Of a stretch of 64,000 bases of DNA, positions 1-7,097 are shown piece by piece. The notes beneath the pieces are model-generated. The model was not told where the DNA came from. It searched no databases and worked only from the letters and a program-made list of their open reading frames with translations. The translations under genes and the position numbers were made by a program. Location: NCBI GenBank assembly GCA_016794465.1, contig JAEUKA010000111.1, forward strand, positions 186,001 to 250,000. The letters run 5' to 3'. This DNA comes from Myxococcales bacterium (GTDB lineage Bacteria > Myxococcota_A > Polyangia > Palsa-1104 > JAEUJZ01). The number at the start of each line of letters is the position of its first letter. Position 1 is the first letter of the stretch.

Positions 1-39
1 GGGAGACAGAACCAGAGCGCGCGCTGGTGAAGTGAGGGT

Positions 40-849
40 TCAGCAGCGCAGGCGCAGATGCTCTCGTGTTCGTTCATGTGCCGCTGGTGATGCAAATCCC
101 TTTGCGACAGAGTGTGCCCAGGCTTTCTCGATGTAGCTGGCAGCATCGGGCGTCTTACAAGCCGTGTCGCCGTGATCAATATGCACCTTCCCGATGCGCT
201 GCGCGGCAGTGGTTGCCGCTTGGCGAAGTGCGTCACTGCGGCAGCCGATGGCAATGAGTGCACTGTTCATCGCGTCACGCTCAGCGTTCGGTGCGCTGTG
301 GATGGTGCGTTCGATCTCAGCGATGCGTTCTGTGAAGAAGGAGTCCGGAAGAGACTCGTTCCGTTGCGACAGTTGTGCGAGGAGAACCCAGCCGGCACAG
401 CGCGCCCACTCATCCTTGGAGGCGAGCCAGGCAGTGGCTTTGGTGACAGCGTGCGGGCCCTCTGCGGCCAGCATCGCAACGTAGCCGCCGCACAGCTTTT
501 GCGCGGACGACTCACGCGCCCACTTGTCGAGATCTGCCGCCGTGAGTCGCGCGGGATCTGCGATCTTCACGGCGAGGTTCCGCGCGTCGAGGTTGTCGGT
601 TTCCCACAGCGCACAGGCCAGCTCGTGATCCACTCCGATCCGCTTTAGGAGTCCCTTGAGCGTCGCGAAGCTCACCCCGAACATCGGCCCAGTGGCACCA
701 TGCCGGGCGTAGGTCTTACGAGTCTGTTCGGAGCCCGCCTGCTCAAGCTCGCGCATCGTCTCGGCGAGCGTCATCCGTGCGGCAGGAGTCTTGCTGTTTC
801 GTTTGGGAGCGGTGGTCTTTGGCTTCTTGGCGGTTGTGATGGCTGACAT
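40..849 (-). CDS. DNA alkylation repair protein, AlkD-like HEAT-repeat family
   Basis: Predicted 269-residue cytosolic protein. After a basic, low-complexity N-terminal tail (about residues 1-25, rich in K, T, A and P) comes an all-helical region with the feel of the AlkD/PF08713 family: FGVSFATLKGLLKRIG, then LARNLAVKIAD-like and WARCAGWVLL-like helices. Members are HEAT-like solenoids that bind alkylated DNA and, in AlkD, release N3/N7-alkylpurines. I cannot confirm the catalytic residues, so glycosylase activity is inferred from family. The ATG at 847-849 is the only good upstream start. It is transcribed in the same direction as the nucleotidase gene, 79 bp downstream of it. Confidence 0.75.
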   Translation of the reverse strand: MSAITTAKKPKTTAPKRNSKTPAARMTLAETMRELEQAGSEQTRKTYARHGATGPMFGVSFATLKGLLKRIGVDHELACALWETDNLDARNLAVKIADPARLTAADLDKWARESSAQKLCGGYVAMLAAEGPHAVTKATAWLASKDEWARCAGWVLLAQLSQRNESLPDSFFTERIAEIERTIHSAPNAERDAMNSALIAIGCRSDALRQAATTAAQRIGKVHIDHGDTACKTPDAASYIEKAWAHSVAKGFASPAAHERTREHLRLRC

Positions 850-928
850 GGCGCGAGAGCCTAGCGCACCACACTACGACCTTCAACCGCTGCGAAAAGG
901 AGTGTGATTCCCACTCGCGTACGACCCA

Positions 929-2563
929 TTAGGAGTCTGTTTCTGTTCGCCGATTCAGCGCGTCCGCTTCCTCGATAGAGATCACTCCGTCCTGATTCCT
1001 ATCCACTGCTTTGAGTACGAGATCGACGGTAATCGGCGAGGCTGGTGCATCCGTCAAGCGGCCCACTGCGGTCGCCAGCTCCACCACAGAAACTCGTCCA
1101 TCCTTGTCACTATCGATGGCTTCAAAGCGTCCGAGCTGCTTCCACAGTGTCACCGAAAATGCTTCGACCAGGACCACCTTGATGTCTCGCCCACTCCCGT
1201 CCGGAGGAACCCGCGCTGGATACTGCTTGGCGTATTCAATCAGTGGCTCCAAGTGATCCATTCCGAACATCAGGTTGCGCATGATCGCAATCCGATACAT
1301 CCGCGCGGGATCAAACGGCTCTCCAGCGACGGAAATCAACGCTTTCCCAGACTCTGCTACGATCAGCCGATCATCGACTTGCAGGAATCCTCCCGACTCG
1401 ATCGGAGCCTGCGCACGCGAATAAACAATCGCACGCTGCAGCGCTTCACCGGTCAGCTGAACCACCACCACTTCGTTGTCAAATGGAAGCTCTGCTTTGA
1501 GATTCCCATAGGTGAAGGTGTGACGATACTCCCGATTCCCACGGACTCCGCCACCGTTGAGCAGACAGCCATCCGCACCCAGCGTGTCGCGAAGTCGCGA
1601 GCACAGCAGCGTTCCCACCGAAGTCTGATGCAGTCGCGTCCCAAGCGAAGACAGAACGACGTTGTCATCAAGCCGCAACAGAGTCGCTGCTTCCAGCATC
1701 TGCACCGCCTGCATCCGTTGATTCACAAGCTGACGGAGCTGCTCATCCTCTGGATAGCGTGCCGAGTCATCGAGCACGACACTCACCGTCGGAAGATCCG
1801 GTCCGGATAGAGGCTGTTCTGCTGGCCACGCAAGATCGACAATCGCCGCATGAATCGCATCACAGCCCGCTTTCACCAGCCAAGTCGATCCGTACTGTTC
1901 CAGATACACCTTGTGCTCATGTCCTCCCACAATAAGAGGCATATGATGCGCATCTTTATGCTGTGCCAGTACCCGATCATCAGCCAGATCTTGATGCGTC
2001 AGCGGAATCACACAGGACACTCCCTCTTCCTCTACCAAGCGCTGTCCTTCTCTTATCACCGTCGGCAGTGGCGGCTCGATGTTTACCCCACCAAACGGCT
2101 TGCGGCGATACACCGTGGTGTCCTCCATCACCACGCCAATCAGACCGACCCGCACCTGTCGTCCCGCAGGGCTCTGGACTGTGATGAGATCATGCTTGGG
2201 AAGAGGCATCACAAAGTCGTGGATGTTGGTGCTCAGCCACGTTCCGGAAAACTGCTGGATGCGCTTCTGCAGCTCGTCAACATCGATGTCATCTTCATGA
2301 TTCCCAAAGCAGACATGGGTGACGCCGATCGCGTTCAAGCAGTCGATCATGCTGCGTCCTTTGTCCAGGCTCGACAGCGTACTCGGTCCCACGAAGTCTC
2401 CCGCCAGCGTCACCAGCGTCCGATCGGCGGGCTCCCGCTGCCGATGGTGGCGTACCAAGTTGATCAGCCTAGGCAGGTGTTCCAGCGTATAGACATCATT
2501 GATACAGATGATGCGCAGCGTCGGTCCGCGCGCTCCCGAAGTCACAGTAGACATGGTCTGCAT
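929..2563 (-). CDS. 5'-nucleotidase/UshA-like metallophosphatase with C-terminal EF-hand pair
   Basis: A 544-residue protein with a calcineurin-like metallophosphatase domain at the N-terminus (ICINDVYTLEH, LAGDFVGPS, FGNHEDD, GGHEHKVY) and a 5'-nucleotidase C-terminal domain around residues 300-460 (LLNGGGVRGN, ELPFDNEVVVVQLTGEAL). These enzymes hydrolyse nucleotide phosphoesters using two metal ions. The tail adds two canonical EF-hand loops, DSDKDGRVSVVE (about 484-495) and DRNQDGVISIEE (about 521-532), which suggest Ca2+ binding. I see no signal peptide, although UshA-type enzymes are usually exported, so it may be cytosolic. Start ATG at 2561-2563; a second ATG lies three codons in, and no strong ribosome-binding site decides between them. 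It is divergent from the small metallophosphoesterase gene (58-bp gap). Confidence 0.85.
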   Translation of the reverse strand: MQTMSTVTSGARGPTLRIICINDVYTLEHLPRLINLVRHHRQREPADRTLVTLAGDFVGPSTLSSLDKGRSMIDCLNAIGVTHVCFGNHEDDIDVDELQKRIQQFSGTWLSTNIHDFVMPLPKHDLITVQSPAGRQVRVGLIGVVMEDTTVYRRKPFGGVNIEPPLPTVIREGQRLVEEEGVSCVIPLTHQDLADDRVLAQHKDAHHMPLIVGGHEHKVYLEQYGSTWLVKAGCDAIHAAIVDLAWPAEQPLSGPDLPTVSVVLDDSARYPEDEQLRQLVNQRMQAVQMLEAATLLRLDDNVVLSSLGTRLHQTSVGTLLCSRLRDTLGADGCLLNGGGVRGNREYRHTFTYGNLKAELPFDNEVVVVQLTGEALQRAIVYSRAQAPIESGGFLQVDDRLIVAESGKALISVAGEPFDPARMYRIAIMRNLMFGMDHLEPLIEYAKQYPARVPPDGSGRDIKVVLVEAFSVTLWKQLGRFEAIDSDKDGRVSVVELATAVGRLTDAPASPITVDLVLKAVDRNQDGVISIEEADALNRRTETDS

Positions 2564-2621
2564 GGTACTGCGGGGCTGCTGTTCGCGACCAGACTCTTGT
2601 GGACTGCGATATCATCGGTTC

Positions 2622-3239
2622 ATGCGCATCGTCTGCATCAGCGACACTCACGGACTGCACGCACAGCTGCGGCTTCCCGATGGAGATCTACTGGTCTGTA
2701 CGGGCGACTTCTCACGGCGTGGTCGACGAGCCGAGGTGGTCGAGTTCAATCGCTGGCTGGGAACGCTGCCGCACCGTCACAAGGTGATCATCGCCGGCAA
2801 CCACGACTTTCTGCTGGAGGAAGACAGCTCCGCGCGCTCTCTGTTTGATCACGCGATCTATCTGCAAGACTCAGAGTGTCAGATCGAAGGAATTCGCATC
2901 TATGGGAGTCCGTGGCAGCCGCGCTTTTTTGACTGGGCGTTTAACCTCGACCGAGGCGAGCCGCTGCGACGGGTGTGGGCGCAGATTCCTTCGGGAATTG
3001 ATCTGCTCCTGACCCATGGACCGCCGCACGGAGTCCTTGATGTCACCAGTCGCGGGCTGCGCGTCGGCTGTGAGGAGCTTTCGCGTGCACTCCTGCGCAT
3101 CCGTCCGCGCGCTCACGTCTTCGGGCACATCCACGAGTCCTACGGACAGCTGCAGCGCGACGGAATCCACTATGTGAACGCCAGCAGCTGCAACCTGCAA
3201 TATCAGCCGATCCATCCCCCGATCGTGATCGATCTGTGA
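2622..3239 (+). CDS. Small calcineurin-like metallophosphoesterase
   Basis: A compact 205-residue phosphoesterase carrying the full set of two-metal motifs: CISDTHGLH at the N-terminus, CTGDFSRRG, IIAGNHDF, LTHGPPHG and FGHIHESYG. It resembles the MPPED/YfcE-like group of cytosolic phosphodiesterases; the substrate is not predictable. The reading frame is open further upstream, but the conserved MRIVCISDTHG begins at the ATG at 2622, and the upstream extension is not family-like and would overlap the divergent nucleotidase. The TGA stop lies in the first unit of a three-copy 19-bp tandem repeat that also provides the stop of the convergent lectin gene. Confidence 0.85.
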   Translation: MRIVCISDTHGLHAQLRLPDGDLLVCTGDFSRRGRRAEVVEFNRWLGTLPHRHKVIIAGNHDFLLEEDSSARSLFDHAIYLQDSECQIEGIRIYGSPWQPRFFDWAFNLDRGEPLRRVWAQIPSGIDLLLTHGPPHGVLDVTSRGLRVGCEELSRALLRIRPRAHVFGHIHESYGQLQRDGIHYVNASSCNLQYQPIHPPIVIDL

Positions 3240-3284
3240 CTACGGAATCGATCTGTGATTACGGAATCGATCTGTGACTACGGA
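3228..3284. repeat. Three tandem 19-bp units spanning two convergent gene ends
   Basis: Units at 3228-3246, 3247-3265 and 3266-3284 share the sequence ATCGATCTGTGACTACGGA (the middle unit has one change, C to T). The TGA stop of the plus-strand phosphoesterase is in unit 1 and the TAG stop of the minus-strand lectin lipoprotein is in unit 3. The middle unit is therefore the spacer between two convergent genes. There is no hairpin plus T-tract, so I do not call a terminator. Confidence 0.9.
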
Positions 3285-4555
3285 AGCTGGCACAGATACG
3301 GCAGCGGGGTCGCGCAGCTGATGTCATTCCACTGCGTGAGCGTCCTGCCATCGGTCAGCTGCACGCAGTGCTCGCTGTTCAGATAGTGATCCGGCTGACC
3401 CGGCGCCCAGTTCAGATACGTCGCCGCCTTCCCCGTCGCCCACACATACTTTCCAGTCTCTGCCAGATCGTTCAGGCCGACCAGAGCCGTCCCCGCGCTC
3501 GGCGCCATTCCGCGCAAAAAGGAATTCCCAAACACATCGTTTACCGTCGCCAGATCACCACCATGAGAGCGACAGTCCGCCTGCGCACTCGCTCGATCTT
3601 TGGGTCCATCACACAGCAGATAGGAAGTCCCCGCGAACTTATCGACCGTACAGCCTCCGCACTTGGGCTGCATCCCCGGCGCCGTCGCTGACCAGTTTCC
3701 GCCCGGACTATACGTCTGCCACAGCGGACCCCACACGCCATCTCGCTGAAGCCCAAGCTGCGGGTCCATTCCCAAGCCATTTGACAGCTGAAACGAGAAC
3801 TTTTTCCCGTTCACCGTTTGCGCTGTCTGCCAAAAGTCCGCCGCGTGTCCGGTGCCGATTCCAAAGGTCAGCGTCCCGCTCTCGATCGCCGTCATCAGCT
3901 TCGCCGCCGCCTGCTGGTAGTCGCTGCGATCGGCCACCGGCACCTGCGACTCCGAGGTCTTGGTCAGCACCCGATACAGCCCCACCAGCTGCTGGTAGCT
4001 CGCCGTCTCTTGGCTCAGCTGGCGAATCAGCGTCATCTCGGTGATCCCCGACTCGCCGTAGCCGTTCACCTCCAGCCACATCGAATATCCCAGCCCATAG
4101 ATGTGCGCGCCGCTCTTCGACGCCAGCACCTTGGCGCCACCCGGCTCGAGCAGCCGAATCTCTTTGATCCGATTGGTGTTGCCGTTGACCAGCACGATGT
4201 CCGGAACCTGCGTCTTTTGCGCCGCGAAGTTGAGCTTGTCCATCCCTCGCGCCACCGCATTGTCCGTCGTCACAAACGCCACATCGCCTTTGTTCCAGGC
4301 GTGTCCGTAGACCTCGGCAAAGCGATCGCGCCAGCTACACGGCGCAACCGGCTTGATCGCCATATCCCTCGGCGGCGTCGTCAGATCTGGAGGCTCTGCC
4401 AGATCCGGCATCGCCAAGTCGTCCATCGTCAGATCTGGCGCGGACGCATCCTCCAGAATCGGAACGTCACCATCGGTACAGCCTGTCACCACACACATCG
4501 ACGCAGAGAGCGCCCAAAAACCAGCCGCTGAGCTTGCAATCGTCAATCGATTCAT
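3278..4555 (-). CDS. Lipoprotein with C-terminal C-type lectin domain
   Basis: A 425-residue predicted lipoprotein. The start is placed at the ATG at 4553-4555, giving a signal peptide that ends in the lipobox VVTGC. It is followed by a D/L/P-rich linker (APDLTMDDLAMPDLAEPP) of the type seen on myxobacterial surface lipoproteins. The middle (about 75-310) is unrecognised. The last ~115 residues are a C-type lectin-like domain: CRSHGGDLATV, then GQPD as the sugar-specificity tripeptide, and QWNDISC, the Ca2+/carbohydrate WND motif, with paired Cys. In animal lectins QPD favours galactose-type ligands; extending that here is inference. Likely role: surface glycan binding or adhesion. Confidence 0.8.
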   Translation of the reverse strand: MNRLTIASSAAGFWALSASMCVVTGCTDGDVPILEDASAPDLTMDDLAMPDLAEPPDLTTPPRDMAIKPVAPCSWRDRFAEVYGHAWNKGDVAFVTTDNAVARGMDKLNFAAQKTQVPDIVLVNGNTNRIKEIRLLEPGGAKVLASKSGAHIYGLGYSMWLEVNGYGESGITEMTLIRQLSQETASYQQLVGLYRVLTKTSESQVPVADRSDYQQAAAKLMTAIESGTLTFGIGTGHAADFWQTAQTVNGKKFSFQLSNGLGMDPQLGLQRDGVWGPLWQTYSPGGNWSATAPGMQPKCGGCTVDKFAGTSYLLCDGPKDRASAQADCRSHGGDLATVNDVFGNSFLRGMAPSAGTALVGLNDLAETGKYVWATGKAATYLNWAPGQPDHYLNSEHCVQLTDGRTLTQWNDISCATPLPYLCQLP

Positions 4556-4678
4556 GCCGCGAGTGTACGCCAAAATGAGAAGCCAACGACCCGATCGCCG
4601 CTCTGCTGCTTGGTCCCCGCGAGCCGTCGCCAATCGGCCCAGTTCACGAGCATTTTGGTTCGCCTTTTAGAAACAGTG

Positions 4679-4706
4679 TTTGCATGCGCCTGGATCGTGC
4701 TACAAG
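4679..4706 (+). promoter_or_regulatory. Candidate promoter for the RRM gene
   Basis: TTTGCA (4679-4684), a 16-bp spacer, and TACAAG (4701-4706) preceded by TG one base upstream (extended -10). The match to sigma-70 consensus is only moderate. Confidence 0.35.
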
Positions 4707-4805
4707 TAGCCCAGGTCTTCTGCCTCGGTTTCATCTCTGCGTCGCTGCTCGCTGTGTGCTGCTTCGTTCGAGTTAGGTTGGTGCGAAACACAGGTGGGCC
4801 TCTGA

Positions 4806-4843
4806 GACGGCAGCTCCGTCAAATGCGGTGGTCGTTCGGACCA
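4806..4843 (+). promoter_or_regulatory. Two tandem leader hairpins before the RRM start codon
   Basis: Hairpin 1 is GACGG-CAGCT-CCGTC (4806-4820). Hairpin 2 is TGGTC-GTTCG-GACCA (4829-4843). Both have perfect 5-bp stems and lie just upstream of the Shine-Dalgarno at 4854-4860. This is the kind of leader structure a cold-inducible or self-regulated RNA-binding protein gene may carry; that role is inference. Confidence 0.4.
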
Positions 4844-4866
4844 TCAACAGATCAAGGAGAACAGAG

Positions 4867-5286
4867 ATGAGCAAGCGCCTGTATGTCGGTAACCTTTCCT
4901 ACAGCACGACTGAGTCAGAGCTACGTGAAGTTTTCGAGCGTTCGGGATCGGTGACCGACGTGAAGGTGATGATGGATCGCGAGACGGGTCGTCCCCGTGG
5001 ATTCGCTTTCGTCGAGATGAGCACCGACGAAGAAGCACGCGATGCCATCGCCCAGCTCAACGGCAGCGAGCTCGGCGGCCGCACCCTCAAGATCAACGAG
5101 GCTCAGGAGCGTGAGTCGGGTGGCGGCGGCTTCCGAGGCGGTGGTGGCGGCGGCGGCGGTGGCTACGGTGGTCCCCGAGGCGGCGGTGGCGGCGGCGGTG
5201 ATCGTCGCGGCGGTGGCGGCGGCGGTGATCGTCGTGGCGGTGGCGGCGGCGGCGGTGATCGTCGCGGCGGCGGCGGTCGCTGGTAG
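4867..5286 (+). CDS. RRM RNA-binding protein with Gly/Arg-rich tail
   Basis: A 139-residue protein: one RNA recognition motif (about residues 3-80) with RNP2 LYVGNL and RNP1 RGFAFVEM, then a Gly-rich tail with repeated GGGGDRRGG units ending in RW. It resembles the Rbp-type glycine-rich RNA-binding proteins of cyanobacteria and other bacteria, which bind single-stranded RNA and are often cold-induced. The ATG at 4867 follows AAGGAGA by 6 nt and begins the conserved MSKRLYVGNLSY; longer frame extensions upstream are not family-like. The second RRM gene lies 28 bp downstream, so the pair is probably co-transcribed. The RGG-like tail suggests RNA annealing or condensate-forming behaviour (inference). 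Confidence 0.9.
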   Translation: MSKRLYVGNLSYSTTESELREVFERSGSVTDVKVMMDRETGRPRGFAFVEMSTDEEARDAIAQLNGSELGGRTLKINEAQERESGGGGFRGGGGGGGGGYGGPRGGGGGGGDRRGGGGGGDRRGGGGGGGDRRGGGGRW

Positions 5287-5314
5287 CTGAGAGCGCACGA
5301 AGGGACAAACCCAG

Positions 5315-5788
5315 ATGAGCTTTGGGCAAGCTGGTGGTAAGCGCGAGCGCGAAGCAACGCGTGATCGCAAAAAGAAAGAAAAGGAGGAGCGTCTTCGCCG
5401 AAATCGCACCATGCGACCGTCGAGCGGCGATGCTTCTTTGGACATCGACTTCGGCAGCCAGATGGAGCGGCTTCCTGAGGTCAAGCTGGAGGACATCAAC
5501 GTCTCCGGCGTTGCGCCACGCGGTCCCAAGGGATCGAACGGACCGACCAAGCTGTTTGTTGGCGGTCTAAGCTGGGATACCGAGGGTGAGCAGCTCAAAG
5601 CTGCGTTTGGTCGCTTCGGTGCGCTGCGAGAAGCAACCGTGGTCACCGATCGCGACACCGGTCGCTCGCGTGGCTTCGGCTTTGTGACCTACGAAAATCC
5701 CGCTGATGCTGCTGCGGCCGCCCGTGAAATGAACGGTGCCGAGCTCGACGGTCGTACGCTGCGGGTCAATCCTGCCGATCGCGGCTAA
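5315..5788 (+). CDS. RRM RNA-binding protein with charged N-terminal extension
   Basis: A 157-residue protein with its single RRM at the C-terminus (about 78-155; RNP2 LFVGGL, RNP1 RGFGFVTY). The N-terminal ~75 residues are highly charged (REREATRDRKKKEKEERL) and probably helical or disordered. This is the opposite layout to the preceding gene, where the low-complexity part is C-terminal. The ATG at 5315 sits 28 bp after the first RRM stop, consistent with an operon. It probably binds single-stranded RNA in the cytosol; the target is unknown. Confidence 0.88.
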   Translation: MSFGQAGGKREREATRDRKKKEKEERLRRNRTMRPSSGDASLDIDFGSQMERLPEVKLEDINVSGVAPRGPKGSNGPTKLFVGGLSWDTEGEQLKAAFGRFGALREATVVTDRDTGRSRGFGFVTYENPADAAAAAREMNGAELDGRTLRVNPADRG

Positions 5789-5809
5789 GTCCGCCTCCCC
5801 GATTTTTTT
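5781..5809 (+). terminator. Weak candidate terminator after the RRM pair
   Basis: GCGG-CTAAGT-CCGC overlaps the stop codon and is followed after 8 nt by a run of seven T residues (5803-5809). The stem is only 4 bp, so this is tentative. Confidence 0.3.
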
Positions 5810-5975
5810 CCTTCCATCGCTCTTCTTGTGCCGTCTGGCGCCCGACCGAGTTCTCGTGCCTGGTGCCTTGACTGTGGGCGGCTTGCTGCGCTCTTATGCG
5901 CTTCACCTGCATCTACATCGCTCGGCCTACTGTTTCTTACTTCGGGATGTTTCCCGCTGCCAAGGAGTCGCCTTC

Positions 5976-7049
5976 ATGAGACGCCGTCGCATCGTATTTT
6001 CCGTCGTGATCCAGCTCGTTCTCGCAGGCTGTGTGTCGTCCAATCCTTCGTACTGCGCAGACCCAGAGATCTGCGGCGAGGGCGATGCGGGCACGATCCT
6101 CAGCCTCGATTTGGCGGAGTCTTCGGTGGATCTTTCCTCGACGGGGGGCGATCTGGCGGCTGTGGACCTTGCGACCTCACCGCTTGATGTGAGCAAGCCG
6201 GGGCCATTTTCGACGGTTCGCATTGACCTCAAGGCCGATGTCAACCGCACAAACATTGATCTCACCGTCATCGGTCCCAGCGACGATGGCAAAGAGATCA
6301 CCAAGCGTGGGACGCCGCTGCCGTGGGTGCTGCTGTCGCCCGGATTTTTGACCGATCGCAAACAGTACCAAGGCTACGGCGATCGGCTTGCCAGCTTCGG
6401 CATCGTCACAGTTCTGCAAAAGTCCCCCAACGAGAGCAACCACGCCCGGTACCGCGACGACACCGTCGGGCTGATTGGCTGGCTGCTCAGTCCGATGGGC
6501 ATGGGCTCCGATCGCATCTCCGGTCGGCTCGATCGCAACCGCTTCGGCCTCGTCGGACACTCACTCGGAGGCAAGATCAGCTTCCTCGTCGCCCAAGCGG
6601 ACCCTCGCGTCAAGGCCGTGCTAGGCATCGACCCCGTCGACCAGCGCGATCCGTCCGCAGCGTCAGGAATGAGCAAGATCAAGCTGCCCGCCGGCGTGCC
6701 GATTGGCTACCTCGGTGAGACAGTGAGCCAGACCGGCGGAATGCCCTGCGCGCCCGCCAACGCCAACTACGAGGTCCTTTACAAAGCCAGCCCGTCGCCC
6801 GCCTTCTCGATTACGTTCAACGGCGCTGCACACATGGACTTTGTCGACAATCCGGCGATGTGCTGGAACTGCGGCTTCTGTGGCGGCGGCACCGCGCCCA
6901 AAGATCGCACCAACAAGCTCGCCATCAAGTACACCGCCGCCTATTTCCTCTCGACGATTGGTGGTGACCGTCGCGCCGTGGACTCGCTGTCCGGCGTGGA
7001 TTTCCAAAAAGACGTGACCGCCGGCTACGTCAAGCGCGACGCCAAGTAG
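5976..7049 (+). CDS. Alpha/beta-hydrolase lipoprotein (chlorophyllase/PAF-acetylhydrolase-like)
   Basis: A 357-residue predicted lipoprotein. The ATG at 5976 is preceded by AAGGAG (5962-5967) and gives a short signal peptide with lipobox LVLAGC. A linker rich in D and L follows (LDLAESSVDLSSTGGDLA). The hydrolase domain starts near residue 95. The nucleophile elbow GHSLGG puts Ser at residue 196, and AAHMDF puts a candidate catalytic His at residue 286; the acid is probably in GIDPVDQRD. Fold class is clear, substrate is not (ester or phospholipid-type hydrolase are the family options). The open frame extends 240 bp upstream but lacks a ribosome-binding site and a signal there. Confidence 0.82.
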   Translation: MRRRRIVFSVVIQLVLAGCVSSNPSYCADPEICGEGDAGTILSLDLAESSVDLSSTGGDLAAVDLATSPLDVSKPGPFSTVRIDLKADVNRTNIDLTVIGPSDDGKEITKRGTPLPWVLLSPGFLTDRKQYQGYGDRLASFGIVTVLQKSPNESNHARYRDDTVGLIGWLLSPMGMGSDRISGRLDRNRFGLVGHSLGGKISFLVAQADPRVKAVLGIDPVDQRDPSAASGMSKIKLPAGVPIGYLGETVSQTGGMPCAPANANYEVLYKASPSPAFSITFNGAAHMDFVDNPAMCWNCGFCGGGTAPKDRTNKLAIKYTAAYFLSTIGGDRRAVDSLSGVDFQKDVTAGYVKRDAK

Positions 7050-7097
7050 TCGCTGCCATCGTCTCTGCCCGTGTTGCAAGGAGCACATCGTTAGCCC

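Larger units (their letters stand above)
4556..4866. other. Intergenic region with the long leader of the RRM gene
   Basis: This 311-bp stretch separates the divergent lectin lipoprotein and first RRM protein. I find no convincing small gene. It holds a candidate extended -10 promoter (4679-4706), two short hairpins (4806-4843) and a Shine-Dalgarno AAGGAGA at about 4854-4860. If the promoter is right, the 5' leader is roughly 150 nt. Confidence 0.5.

Noticed and set aside
1850..2848. 332-codon plus-strand frame
   Set aside because: Antisense to the nucleotidase and overlapping the phosphoesterase; no family features or ribosome-binding site.
3228..3284. Terminator
   Set aside because: The tandem repeats are direct, not inverted, and there is no T-tract.
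4921..5658. 245-codon minus-strand frame across the Gly-rich repeat
   Set aside because: Antisense to the two RRM genes; its A/T repeats arise from the Gly codon runs.
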